Source of the DNA: Erythroxylum novogranatense
Taxonomy: Eukaryota; Streptophyta; Magnoliopsida; Malpighiales; Erythroxylaceae
Direction of reading: 5' to 3'
Assembly: GCA_029891385.1 (NCBI GenBank)
Contig: CM057228.1
Span: 80,960,964 to 81,024,963 of the forward strand
DNA length: 64,000 nt
Shown: piece by piece, positions 11,741-24,100 of the stretch
Numbering within the stretch: the stretch's first letter is position 1
Layout: each line of letters opens with the position of its first letter
Notes under the pieces: generated by a model
The model's database searches: none
Told to the model about the DNA's origin: nothing
Seen by the model: the letters and a program-made list of their open reading frames with translations, nothing else
Translations under genes and position numbers: made by a program

Positions 11741-12795
11741 CCATCATCTGATTTCTATCATCTGATTTTCTATCGTCTGATTTCTATCTTCTACTTTTCT
11801 ATCTTCTGCTTTTCTATCTTCTGATTTCTATCTTCTGCTTTTCTACCTTCTGATTTCTATCTTCTCCTTTTTTTATCTTCTGATTTCTATCTTCTGCTTT
11901 TCTATCTTCTGATTTCTATCTTCTGCTTTTCTATCTTCTGATTTCTATCTTCTGCTTTTCTATCTTCTGCTTTTCTATCTTCTGATTTCTATCTTCTGCT
12001 TTTCTATCTTCTGCTTTTCTATCTTCTGCTTTTCTATCTTCTGCTTTCTATCTTCTGCTTTTCTATCTTCTGATTTCTATCTTCTGCTTTTCTATCTTCT
12101 GCTTTTTCTATCTTCTGATTTCTATCTTCTGCTTTCTATCTTCTGCTTTTCTACCTTCTGATTTCTATCTTCTGCTTTTCTACCTTCTAATTTCTATCTT
12201 CTGCTTTTCTACCTTCTGATTTCTATCTTCTGCTTTTCTATCTTCTGATTTCTATCTTCTGCTTTTCTATCTTCTGCTTTTCTATCTTCTGATTTCTATC
12301 TTCTGCTTTTCTATCTTCTGCTTTCTACCTTCTGCTTTCTATCTTCTGCTTTTCTACCTTCTGATTTCTATCTTCTCCTTTTCTATCTTCTGCTTTTCTA
12401 TCTTCTGCTTTTCTATCTTCTGCTTTCTATCTTCTGCTTTTCTACCTTCTGATTTCTATCTTCTTCTTTTCTATCTTCTGATTTCTATCTTCTGCTTTTC
12501 TATCTTCTGATTTCTATCTTCTGCTTTTCTATCTTCTGATTTCTATCTTCTGTTTTTCTATCTTCTGCTTTTCTATCTTCTGATTTCTATCTTCTGCTTT
12601 TCTATCTTCTGCTTTTCTATCTTCTGATTTCTATCTTTTGCTTTCTATCTTCTGCTTTTCTATCTTCTGATTTCTATCTTCTGCTTTTCTATCTTCTGCT
12701 TTTCTATCTTTTGATTTCCTTCCTTCTGATTTCTGTCTTCTGATTTCCTTCCTTCTGATTTCTATCTTCTGATTTCCTTCCTTCTGATTTCCTTG
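11741..12795. repeat. Minisatellite of alternating 14/15-bp pyrimidine-rich units
   Basis: Roughly seventy units alternate between ctatcttctgattt and ctatcttctgctttt, giving a loose ~29-bp higher-order period. Units at the edges diverge (catcatctg, ccttccttctg), the middle is most regular. Almost purely pyrimidine on the plus strand apart from one a and one g per unit. It lies inside the LTR of G. Confidence 0.93.
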
Positions 12796-13657
12796 TAAGG
12801 CTCATATCTTTTAACTCCGAACTCCAAATTTAGGAAACGATATACCCTTGGAAAGCTCTAACCTTCTACTACAATATTCATGAAGGCTCATTTATCTAAT
12901 TCAAGTCCTACGAAGGTCAAAATCTGAGGCGAAGTTCTGTCAAATTTTGGGAAAATTTGTCAGCTCTTCCCTTGAAAGTACATCTATCCAATTTTTCAAT
13001 CCTAATACTTCCACCTGCGTAAGACTCATCATACAACCTCATATAACATGATTAAACCCTAAGGTATCTTCAAACACCATTCGAAGCAACAGCCACACTC
13101 TTAATCATCTATCATATCCAAACTATAATAATGATGCAATTGGCTTAAACATGCATGGATTTCTCAAAATACATTTGAACTTAGCATTCTTGCATTTCAT
13201 TTACGTTCAAAGTGAGTAGCTTACAATGCTTTAGTGGGCATTTCAAGCCCTTTTTACAACATAGTTCGAAATACACTTCCAAAATACTACACTTTTCTTA
13301 AAATGCATCTAAAGCATTGTTTACAACAATTTGCTTGAAATACATCAAAAACATAATTCTTGGAGTATGCCTTGAGCTCATTCTTCATGATCCCGATCTT
13401 TACCTGGAGATGGGACGGGAAGGTGGGGTGAGCTTTAAACAAGTGGGTGACACATTTATATTTAGGCTAATAAGCTACATTGCTTCATTAATCATACTTT
13501 TAGCAACTTGCATAGAAATCATGCAATCATGCAATTCATGAAATTTATCAATCTCAAAACATAATGTTCATGCTTCATATCATTCTCATTCTTGCAAAAT
13601 ATACGCTAACATGTAAACACATAGTGATGGTTCAAAAGTCCACGGATTCTTGATGAG

Positions 13658-13671
13658 CTACACAAGTGTAG
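13658..13671 (-). other. LTR hairpin CTACACAAGTGTAG (G, 5' LTR)
   Basis: Identical to the hairpin at 5363-5376 in the other LTR of the same element, with 6-bp arms and a 2-base centre. Confidence 0.55.
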
Positions 13672-15373
13672 TCATATCTTTGAGGAGTCCTAAAAGGAAC
13701 ATCCTATGCCACAATCAGGCGGCCGGCGAAGGCTATACTTGGTCGACGTGCACGTGACTCTGCTGGTGGACTTAACTAACCCACATAACACTTAATTTCA
13801 TGCATAAAAGCTGGACTTGTCTTGTTCGCTGACTAATTTTTTGAAAATGGATATTCAAGCATCCATAAAGCTGATCATGCTTAAAGCACATTTCATGCTT
13901 AGCTCACATTTCATGATCTCATTCATACTCATCCAATTTATGGCAATTTCAAGCAATGTCATGCACTAATCAATTTCTCACCTAATGGCAATCATCCATC
14001 AATTTATACACAATCAAAAGTCAATCAATGCTCATTCTAAGATAGTTGGAAAAACATTAATTTTCCTTAGTTAAGATAATATTTAAAGCATTACTAACAT
14101 AAAGATAAAAGTGAGACTCACCTTATATCCTTGCTTAAGCTTGCCTAAGGAAGTTCCTCTTCTTGTTCTCCTCTTCTTTCTTGTCCTCCTTCATTCATGG
14201 CAAGGAAAGAACCTCACATTATTTAGGGTTTCTAAAATTGAAGACCTAATGAACCTTAATCATGAAATCAACCCTAGAATCACTAAACCCATCTTCTTTC
14301 TAAGCTTTCTAAACCATAAAATCAAGCCAAACTCAAACTACATTTCATAACTTACCTTGAATCTTTACTCAACCCAAGGGTTTCTTGTATCAAAATAAAG
14401 CTTAGACTCTCCTCTTCACTTTTTCTTCTTGCTCTTTCTTCAAAAACTCACTCACTTTCATGGAAATGCCAAAACCCTAGCAAGCTCCTTTCTTCTTCTC
14501 CTTTCTTTCCTCTTCTACGTAAACTTCTCCCTCTTCTCCTTTAAATTTCGTAAATCTCACTTCTTCCTACACTAACTCACTTAAACTCCTCCTTTTATAC
14601 TTCTTCTCTAATCCACTTAAGCCCAAAAGGCCCAAGCCTTCATTTAATTCCTTCTTCTTTCATTTTTCCTACATCCTCCTTACTTCCTCTTTATCCTACA
14701 ACTTACTTAGGCCCAATTATCTTTAAGCCCATTTTATCTTTCTTTTCTTTCCTACCTCATTAAAACCCAACTAATTCATTTAATTCCATTAACTCATTAC
14801 CTAACATCTTTAATGCCAACTCATATTACTCAATGTCAAGTTAATTAATGTTAACATAATTTACTTAATTACTCTAATCATGCTTAATTACATAAAAATT
14901 TTGGGGCTAACATGTTTAGTTTCAGAAAACTATTGACATCAGTTCCTTGTTTAGTGCATGTGCTCATACTATTCTTTCTTTCTTTCACTTCATCCATTCA
15001 TTTAGCCTTCCGTACATTACAACCTTAAAAGTCCTCTTGATCTTTGAAATGATAGTTCTTGTAGTGGAGAAATAGACTTGACACAAGCTTATGGTAGGAG
15101 ATGGATTAAGCAGATTGAGAGTAAAAATATCCCTAAACACAAGTGAGATGAGAGCAACAATATATCCCGAGTGATTCTCTTTTGTTCAATCTCTTGTATT
15201 TGAATTCTTTCAATGTTTGTTTTATTAGCACTCTTTCAATTTACTGTGGTTGATTTCTGAGGAAGTGAATTGCGTCAATTTCCTTTTATTGTTTTGAGCA
15301 TGGCGGATATTTTCTTTCCCTCTTGTATTCTTTTTGACTCTTGTAAAGTTTTTCCATGAGTACAAAGGTCTAA

Positions 15374-15386
15374 GTGTGGGGAAATT
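15374..15386 (+). other. Polypurine tract of element C
   Basis: GTGTGGGGAAATT directly before the tgattgagcc start of the LTR, like the tract at 63,122-63,134 in element B. Confidence 0.8.
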
Positions 15387-16842
15387 TGATTGAGCCAAGT
15401 TTACATTATACATTGGCTACATTTTCATAACTCTTTATGCACTTATTGGCTCCTAATTGATGATTTTTGTGTTTAAATTGGTTCCTGTTAACAAGTTATT
15501 GTAATTTACAATTTGTCGGTAAATTGTCATCATTTGATATTAATTTCTCTATAATTTTCATAAGGATAATTGATACTGCACAACATTATTTTATATTGCA
15601 GGAGCAAAAGAGTCAACCGATCAGAAAGTCAACAGATCGTGAGTCCTATCCGCACGTCGCGACGAACGTTAATTCACACGTCTCGATGCACGACAAATCG
15701 CACGTCGCGACGAATAAACCAATGCTACACGTCGCGAAGAATATTTATTCGCACGTCGCGACGTACGAGCGGATACCCGGACATCATTTGGAAAGATCTC
15801 TCACTGTTCTGACCCGGCCCGCATCCATCATTTAAAAACCTTGCTATTTTTAGGTCAAAGGGACGAATATCCTTCAGAGACGCTTCTGTAGGTAGCAGAG
15901 AGATGACATTCCCTTCTGCCACCTTTCTCCATTTTCATCATCGTCGATCATCACTTTCATTCCACAGTCAGTATCTTCTGCTACCATGGGAGATGTCCAA
16001 TTTTCATAAGTCGTGAGAGAGTCCGGAAACATACGTAGCTAAATCACATTTCCTTTTGAAGATGTAGCAATGGCTTGAGTACACCGATAGCTTCAAAGGG
16101 GAGTAATCATATAGTGTCTGAAGTTTAGTTATGTTTGTGTAAACTCTAAATTAGAGATTGCATCTGTGTAACTAGATTAGCATGGTTAACAGTTTAACCG
16201 TGTGCTGAACACTATATTGCGATTTGGACAAAGTTATTTGTAGAATTTTCATGCTTAATATATGAAGTCTCATATATGTCATTCGGATATTGCATTGACT
16301 CTCATAATCTACCTAGTTGTGTTTGATTTAGATGGTTGTGCTTTTATCCGGTTGACCGATTAGATTTACTTATCCAATTTTCACACTAAGGCTTTTAACA
16401 AAGATTTAAATGATGGAGTTCATTAATTAAATCTTTGGACCTGAAGAGTCCTTTAGGGTTGATCGTTTGAAACTTAGTGGATTCTATCCCCGAAAAATCA
16501 TTTTGAACCGTGATAGCCTACGCCCATTTTCAAGAGGATTTATTATCATTTGCTCATTACCCAAAATTTCAATTTCATTTATTTCATTAAAAATCCAAAA
16601 AAATTCTTTTATACTTTTTGTCCAATTTTAATTACTGTTACTAGTTGTTTCAATGACCAAACCCCCATTTTATCAACTTTAATTGCAATTTTTGACATTT
16701 AGGCTAGCTTAGACCTTTTTCACTTGGTTCCAATTAAGTGAGACGACCCGAGGTTGCAACCTATACCGAAATCTTGGAATTTATTATTTTTGACCGATTT
16801 TTGAGGATCGATCTTAAGGTCGAATCGACAGAGCCGCGATCA
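15387..16842 (+). repeat. 3' LTR of element C
   Basis: 1456 bp, tgattg...gatca. The end region (gaggatcgatcttaaggtcg, then gccgcgatca) parallels the LTR ends of A and B. Frames inside it (for example 15,467-15,835) are not shared with the other LTRs and are not taken as genes. Confidence 0.85.
15655..15840 (+). promoter_or_regulatory. Putative U3 promoter of element C with CGTCGCGACG array
   Basis: Perfect 10-bp palindromes CGTCGCGACG at 15,655, 15,703 and 15,754, with degenerate copies near 15,679 and 15,730. A TATA-like atttaaaaacc lies at about 15,829-15,839, some 67 bases after the last palindrome. Promoter assignment rests on this spacing, which mirrors elements A and B. Confidence 0.5.
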
Positions 16843-17905
16843 ATTACCTTTTAGGTTGTTATCATATTAATGTTAAGATCATCCTACATCTACCTTGATT
16901 TTGGAAGCATGCTGATTACTTAGAAGGGTTAGATTAGCTAGTTCTTTGGAGTTGTTTTTTGAAGTTAAAAAGGTAAGGGAATGCTAAAATTGATTGCATG
17001 CTATATTATGGATTATTCGATGCTTGAATTAGATAGAATATGTATTGAATTGATGATGAATTAAGGTCTGGAACATGATATTTTTTGATAGCTTTTACTT
17101 TGGATTTTTATACATGAAAGATTATGGATTGTAAGCTTCCTTATGAATGATTTTTGAAATGGTTTGGACATGAATTTGATGAGGTATTAAAGCATAAATA
17201 AGGTAGAATTGAAGTGAAATTGATGGACTTTGGTGAAGGTGTGTTGAATGGAAGTAAAGAAGTCAAGTTTTGTAAATAAATTGGAGGTTGTGGGTAAGTG
17301 AACCTTCGGTTCACTCATCCAACGATCATGGTATTTGTAAGGTTCATTCCCACGATCACAAGAAGTAAATAAGAAGTAGAAAATATTGGTTTTAGACAAT
17401 TCTTGGACTATATAAGATTAAGGTACTTAATAATGGTTTAAATGGACTTACTTAAGCTTGAAAATGAATCTAGTTTGATATGGAATAGTTTATTTAAAGG
17501 TTAAATAAGATTTGGATTTTCAATTGAAATAAAAACAGAAGAAAGGTGTGATTTGATAACAAAGTATCTAATTTTGGAACTTATAAGTTGTTAAAGGAAT
17601 GAAGTTTATTTATGAATGCTAATGTGATTTAAAGAACAAAAGTAATATGTTAGTTATGAATGTTTGTGAATTAGGAACTTGAGTGATTTTATGTAATATG
17701 TAATGACTTAATGTTTTATTGATATATTGATGCAAATGCCTATGTTTATAAGGTATATTGAGTTTGATCAAAAGGGTACGAATATGTTCAATTTGAGAAA
17801 AAAAAAATGAATTAAAGACATATGTTATAAACTACGTTATTTGCTTATGATTTTGAAATCTGAAATGGATTGTTTTAAAACTATTAAGTCCTATTCATGG
17901 GTAAA

Positions 17906-18060
17906 TAGGCATGCCTAAAAGAGTCTGTAGCTGCTCCTGTAACCAGACACTAAGGTGTCTTCCATGCCAGACACTCCGGTGTCTTCTGATTTTAGCACTT
18001 CTGTGTCTTCTGTTTCAGAGATTTAAGTCTCTTCTATTTTTGATACCAAACATGGGTATC
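17906..18060 (+). other. Cluster of short hairpins in LTR-like DNA
   Basis: Five perfect small dyads within 155 bases: TAGGCATGCCTA (17,906-17,917); AGACAC-TAAG-GTGTCT (17,945-17,960); AGACAC-TCCG-GTGTCT (17,969-17,984); AGAGA-TTTAAG-TCTCT (18,017-18,032); GATACC with 7-base loop and GGTATC (18,042-18,060). Confidence 0.7.
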
Positions 18061-18609
18061 TTCTATTCTGGTCCCATTACCCACTTCTGTAAAAAGGATT
18101 AGTAAGCTAACATGTTTTGCATTCTGATATATGCTCATTTTTTATATAAACCAGTTATGATCTGATACAAGATAAGATCTGATTTGATACAAAACATATT
18201 TTGTTCTAATACAAGTCACATTTTGATATGAAAGGATTATATCCTCTTTTAATATTCAATTATGTTACTGTACATTTTGTTATGATATTTATGAATTTTG
18301 TTACGATGCAAGAATGTTTTGTATTAATGAATCATATTTTTTTGAGATATAATATTTGGATTACTCTATAATATGTACAATTACAGATTGTTGTGATATG
18401 ATTTCGAATCTGTATATATGAATGTTAGACAATTGTTAGAAACAATCGCCAAATTATATCTTGTTTAGTTATTTCCCCACTAAGCTTTATGCTTAGCATG
18501 GTGGTTTTACCTCCATGTAGGTTCTGATAAGAAGATTTAAGGAATAAGACAAAGACTACCGCAGTGGCCAAGAAAAATGTGCTTTATTTTGGAAGTTGTT
18601 TTGTTTGAG
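18061..18609 (+). repeat. Direct repeat, copy 1
   Basis: About 550 bp, homologous to 25,549-26,096 with many substitutions. Both copies read from the cccattaccca block to gttttgtttgag. They flank the solo LTR pair and may be remains of two LTRs of one old element or of a tandem duplication. Confidence 0.8.
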
Positions 18610-18681
18610 TTTTTGATTTGTACTAGATGTATTGATACATAATGTATTTTGATGCAAATGGTTTGCAATAACCTTAATACA

Positions 18682-18686
18682 GGTTG
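18682..18686. other. Target site duplication, left (ggttg)
   Basis: ggttg directly before the LTR start at 18,687; the same five bases follow the LTR end at 25,325-25,329. Confidence 0.88.
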
Positions 18687-19858
18687 TGTTGGCACCTAAT
18701 TTTTTTAAAAATAAACATGATTAGATTAATTTTGGGGTCTTGCTAGATTAATTTATGTTGGAATTAATTAACATGTTAATGTGGGTAAGATAATATGGCA
18801 TAGGTTAAGGGCATTGAACTATTAAAGTAGTGGGAGAGTGTAAGGCCAATTTTTGCAAGTCACTTAAGTTTAAAAATCATAAGGCATTAAAGGAAGGGCA
18901 AGGTGGACTTTTCTTAATCATTAGGGGTAAAATGGGAAGAAAGAAGTGTTGTCTTCTTCCTAAAAAGGGGAAAAATGAAAATGGGAAAGGCAGAAGTGAA
19001 ATAACAAATCCAAAGAGAGGAAGAAGAGGGGTTTCGGTGGTTGAGAGGAAAGAAGAGAGTTAAGCTAGGGTTCCATCTTTTCTAAGCCTTCTAGAGAGAT
19101 TTAGGTGTTGTGCAAGAAGGGAAAAAATTAAAGGAAGATAAGAGCTTTCTTTTGAACCAAGCATTTTTTCATTTGGTGAAAATTTAAGATAAGAGTATTT
19201 TAAGGCTTTGGATTTCTGGAAGGATTTTGGTTTCAAGAGCTTAGTAAATGCATGGGTTTAAGTATTCTACGATCAATGTATACATTAGTTTCTTTGGGTT
19301 CTCATTTGGAAATTCCCATTGATTTAGAAATTGTATTTATGTTAAAAAGGGAATCAAGAAGGACAAGAGGAGAAAGGGGAGAGGCATATTTGAACAAGCC
19401 ATAATCAAGGACTTCAAGGTGGGTTTCACTTTTATAGTTAAGAAATAAACCAATAATAGTTTTCTGTCAAGAAATGACAGTAAATAATTTTGCAACTACG
19501 TCATTCATGTGCATTTAATGTTTTTAAATGCTGCGAGATTGTGCTATATGTTTATACATGATTTGTGTGATGATTTATGAAAAGTTGTTTTTAAAATGAT
19601 TCTTTGAAATGATGCATGATTATGAAACCATACTTTTGGAAATGGTTTTTAAGGTACAACAACCATGTGAAAAGCAAGTTTTTAATAGAATGTATCATTT
19701 TGGGCATCAAGCTTACAAGATTTTGAAATCTATGTGTTATGTGGATTTGTGGTAGTCCCTCAAAAATCGTCATGTGCACGTTGACCCAAGTAAAGGCTTC
19801 TCCCGCCTGCCGGTAATGGAATGGAATTTCCTCAAGGATTCCCTCAAGAATTCACGTC

Positions 19859-19877
19859 TACACATTAGAAATGTGTA
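19859..19877 (+). other. LTR hairpin tacacat-tagaa-atgtgta (S1)
   Basis: Perfect 7-bp arms around a 5-base loop, at the position equivalent to the hairpins in G, S2, I and M. Confidence 0.6.
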
Positions 19878-20546
19878 ATGTGCCATATTTTGGACTTACC
19901 AAAACCATTTGATCTGTTTATGTGTTCATGACAAGTTGATATGAGTGATGCATTCATGATTTGCATATATATGAATTTATGCATTGAAAATGACTTATAA
20001 ATGTTTTTGTTTGTTGCAAACTATAAAATTGTTACCCATGGGCTTTAAGCTCACCCCAATCTCCTCCCCATACATTCAGGTGATGAGCAGGATATCGAGT
20101 AGGCCAAGGGGCAAGGCAACACTCGTAGTTTTGATTATTTTGTATTTAAAACAAGTTTTGTAAAGCAAGGTTATAGTTGCATTTTGAGCAAATCATGGTT
20201 CATGTATCTTTTGTATTTTGGGATTTTGATGTATTAATGTATTTATGGCTTGAAATGCCCACTAAAGCTTTGTAAGACTTTTATCTTTTGCTGTAAATGA
20301 GATATGTTTGCATTTTTGCCTATGACTCTCTCAAGTTTATGCGTTGCTTTTTTTAAAGTTTTCATAAGGGAAAAATTCGTGTTTTAACTTCGGGGGGAAA
20401 TTTGGATTAATCTAGGCTGATTTTGACAAATGTGTCTGTTAAAAAGTTGTAGGTATTTCTTTTATCTTTCCAACGGTATATAATATGAAATTTTTGAACA
20501 TCTGAGAAGAAAGTTATGGTCCTTATAAGAGAAGAGGTATCTTTCG

Positions 20547-20866
20547 CATTTTGCTTCTTCTATGTTTTGCTTCTTTTATGATGATGTGTTGTCTGTGTTT
20601 TGTTTCTTTTGTGATGGCGTGTCGTTTGTGATGATATGCAGTCTATGTTTTGTTTCTTCTTTAATGACATGTCGTCTGTGATGACGTGTCGTCTGTGATG
20701 ACGTGTCTTCTGTGATGACATGTCTTCTGTGATGACGTGTTTTCTGTGATGACGTGTCTTCTATGATAATGTGTCATCTATGATGATGTGTTCTCTGTGA
20801 TGATTTATTATTTGTATTTTGTTTCTTCTGTGATGACGTGTCTTCTGTGATGATGTGTCGTCTATC
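20547..20866. repeat. Minisatellite with gatgacgtgtcttctgt units
   Basis: Degenerate 16-18 bp units (gtgatgacgtgtcttct, gtgatgacatgtcgtct) in S1, followed by ctatcttctatcttctgctcc. It lies beside the same flanking module as the array in the LTR of G, but with a different unit. Confidence 0.82.
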
Positions 20867-21119
20867 TTTTGCTATCTTCTATCTTCTGCTCCATTTTTTA
20901 CCTTTCAAAAGATAGAATCTATCTTTAAGTTCTTCATAAAAGTTGTAGATCTTGAAGTTCTTTTTTGAACCATATGAAGAACATGCAATTCCAAAATATT
21001 TAGGGAAAGTTATGGCAATTTTCCTAATTTATCTGTCCTTTTCCATTAATCTGCTTTTTCATTTGGTCTCGTTTGTACCTATCTTCTGCTCCTTTTTTGA
21101 CCCTTTAGAAGATAGAATA

Positions 21120-24100
21120 TGTTAGAACCCCTCCCTGGTGCGACACGTGTCTGACGTCCTACGTGACATCTGGATGCACATCTCACGAGGGAGCGATTCC
21201 TCACCACTAATTAAACCTCAAATCGAACTTAAGTTCACGTTATCCGAATAAACCTTGATAAATTTATCCTAATTATCCTTCAGTAAAATTTGATCTGCTT
21301 AGGGCCCATAACTACTCTTATGCCTAAGCTCATATGAAATTCCATGCCTCTAGGTCAAATGAAAACGAAAAACGTCTCGAAATCTGAATTTCAAAGATTT
21401 AGCGTCTATCAAAAACTAATTAGGAACGCTATACCGTTCGAAGAGGATGTTAAAAAAAAAGTCATCCATAAGTTGCTTTAAAGGTTTATTCCAAACTTAA
21501 CTGCTCCTACATCATGCCAAAATTGAAAAGTTACAACTTTTGATATAAAAGAATCTAAAATGTCCTATATGTCATCATTGGAAAGATTCAAAGATGTTTT
21601 ACAACCTTCATGAAGAAAACAAAAGGCATAGCGATCATCAAAAGAAGGAGAAACTTGTTTAAAGTTGTTATTTATCTAATTACCATATGAATAGTGAAAA
21701 TTACCAAATGAATAGTAATCAGAAATTTTCGAATGCCTATAACTTTTTCATCTTAAGTTAAAAATTAACCCATTTTATACCGTTTTAAAGATCTTGATAA
21801 GCTCTACAATCTTTAAGAAATACCCCTCACTCAAATTTATACTCTAACATGCTCTAAAAGTCAAAACAAGGTAGCTGCCCATTTTTTTTAAAAAATGGAC
21901 AGCACCTCCCCTAAAAAATGCACTAGCCAAAATCTTCAATTTTTCAACCTAACTTCCACCTACACAAAAACACTTCAATCTCCCAAATTTTCATACATAT
22001 CCAACAACCAAACCACATCAACTCCAAATGGCAACAACACAATCTTAGGCATTCTAACCTAACTCCTAAACATCAACTCATTTCCATATCATAAACAAAC
22101 TACAAGCTTATGCTTGCTTTTACAAACATACAACCATACATGCTTAAACATATATAATATACAATGGAAACTTCAAAACCTTAATATTTACATGAAATAA
22201 GCAAATACAATGCTTTAAAGAGCATTTTATCCCGGATACATCAAAATTCCAAAGAACGTTTACAAAAGCCCATAAAATACTAGCCAAAGCATTGTTTTCA
22301 AAAATATAACTTCAAAAACAAAAGTATCGGAGTAATGCCTTATTCCGATCGCGACGATTTCTCGCTTCAATACACGTGGAGGGAGGAAGGGGGTGAGCAC
22401 GACGGCTCCGTGGGTAACAGTTTAATAGCCAAGCATAAGCTAAAGCATGCATCAACAATTAAATTTCAAGTCAATATTCAACAACTTCAGTTTCTAATAC
22501 AATAAAACATTTACAACAAAATCAACGAATTTCATATAATAACACAAAATCACATAGCAGATGGTTTGAGTGATCCTAACAGGACGTACTACACATGTTC
22601 GAGAAGCGACCATATGTAGCCGTGAACAGAGGGGAGTTCGATTTCGGAACTTCTATGCCACTAGCGGTCAGGCGGGAGAAGCCTAATAGACAAGTGCGCA
22701 CTTACTAACAGAGGGGATCACTACAAACCCAAATAATCATGAAATTTCACCTTAGGCATTCATCCAAAATCACATATTCAAATCGTTTCACTTTCAATCA
22801 ATTTTCCAAACATTACACTATTCATAAAGATGCCATTACAACAATTCACCTTCATATAATCTTGACAAACAATTTATACATCGTTACACAATGTATTTAC
22901 ATAAAAAGGCATATAATACATATTTAAACTATCATAAATACCATTTCATTCAAACTTTGAAAATCATAGGAAACCATTTAAGAGATATTTAAGTAGCTCA
23001 TGACTCAATTATTAAAAAATTACCCACCTTGACTTCTTTGGCTTGGCAATTGATTAACTTGTCCTTCCTCAAGCTCCAAATGTCTTAATTGACCTTAAAC
23101 AAAACATAACAAGTCTAATTAATCAAAGATACCTATGCTGGAATTTTCAAGAATGTAAAAAACTTGACTTTCAATCTACATAACCTAACCTAAACCTTTC
23201 CTATACCATTCCTATGCTATATTAACTCAAACTTCTCTCAATTTAATCCATTATTTTCGAAAATTCTCAACCCTAGAGCCATCCATGCATGCTGATTTTT
23301 TTTCACTAAGCTTCCTTAATTTTTCTTCTTTCATTTTTCCTTCACAACACACTCTCCAAACTACCATTAGACAAACCCTAACAATAAATCCATGAAATTT
23401 CAACTTCTTCTTCCCCTAGGACACCCACGACATCACCCTACTAGTTTCTAATGATAGGAAACTCTTTCCTTTCTCATTCTTTCTCTAAAACCTCTTCCAA
23501 TCATCCATTTAAAGCATGAAAAACAAAACTTTAACAAATCAATTCATAAATTTCGAAAACCCTAATCCATACAATCTGATTTTTCTCCTCTCCTCCAACA
23601 ACAAATCCTTCTAATTACTCTTCAAACCACCAATATGAAACAAGAAAGATGAAATCCTAACAACACAACCAAGAAATTCGAATTTTCTTACCTTGTAGGA
23701 AACCCATGAAATCTTCTTTTGCTTCTAAAGATGGAAAACCTCTTTCTCTTCCTTTCTTCTTACATAAACCACATGAACCAACCTTCCTAAAGCTTGAAAA
23801 CCTTGAAAACCTACCTTCTTCTTCTTCTTCCTTGATGGCCGAATCTCACCCTTCTATTTCCTTTGGATTTTCGAAACCTTCTCCCACTCTCCTCTCTTTG
23901 TAACTTTCGGATGGCTAGATACAAATGACCTAGGTTTTGCTTCTTTCTCATTTATTTCCTAAGCCAAAAATGACATCACATTAGCCTCCCTCCTTATGCA
24001 TTTTCGTTGGCCTCTTTTAACTTCCTAAGCTTCCTTATATTAACCTAACCCTAACTCTTTAACTTAAACCCTAAGCCCAAGTCTTCAAGCCCAAGTAGTT

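Larger units (their letters stand above)
5148..14912 (-). mobile_element. Element G: Tekay/Del-type chromovirus (Ty3/gypsy), frame-broken
   Basis: A minus-strand element with long LTRs at 11,061-14,912 (3.85 kb) and 5148-6606 (cut by element A), a tRNA-iMet PBS, a PPT and the order gag, protease, RT, RNase H, integrase. The ends are TGTTAG...CTAACA. The overlapping LTR parts (5148-6606 and 13,443-14,912) look well over 95% identical by eye, so insertion was fairly recent. G lies inside the 3' region of element C: 14,913 onwards matches element B from about 62,665. The expected 5-bp duplication would be tgttt (14,913-14,917); its partner lies left of the window. Coding parts carry several single-base shifts. 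Confidence 0.9.
11061..14912 (-). repeat. 5' LTR of element G, 3.85 kb
   Basis: Complete LTR, starting tgttagaaccc and ending ggggctaaca in plus orientation. It holds a ~1.05 kb minisatellite, several copies of a degenerate module built around cataacttt...tggaaagct...tacaac..tcatgaagg, and a TATAAAA at 14,599-14,593 on the minus strand. The first 2.38 kb has no counterpart at the other end because element A cuts that copy. Confidence 0.92.
14913..16842 (+). mobile_element. Element C: 3' end of an Athila-like element
   Basis: The last ~470 bases of the internal region, a PPT and the 3' LTR on the plus strand. The internal part (14,913-15,386) matches 62,665-63,134 of element B. Its upstream part was separated by the insertion of G and lies beyond the left window edge. 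The LTR is homologous to B in its frame but differs strongly in the palindromic motif, so it represents a sister subfamily. It ends at gatca (16,842) with attac following as the candidate target duplication. Confidence 0.85.
16843..18681 (+). repeat. Old LTR-like sequence, left part
   Basis: AT-rich, without coding signal. It has typical chromovirus LTR blocks: a hairpin cluster (17,906-18,060), the block cccattacccac, and an end-proximal block ctaagctttatgcttagc followed by gacaaagactaccgcag. A segment of it (18,061-18,609) recurs at 25,549-26,096. Which element it belonged to cannot be told because no termini are visible. Confidence 0.55.

Noticed and set aside
11741..12795. Regular repeats resembling a CRISPR array
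   Set aside because: There are no unique spacers; units are directly adjacent and degenerate, and the surroundings are a plant LTR.
18830..19063. 77-residue Lys-rich frame
   Set aside because: Lies in the solo LTR S1 in a GA-rich stretch, with no counterpart in related LTRs.
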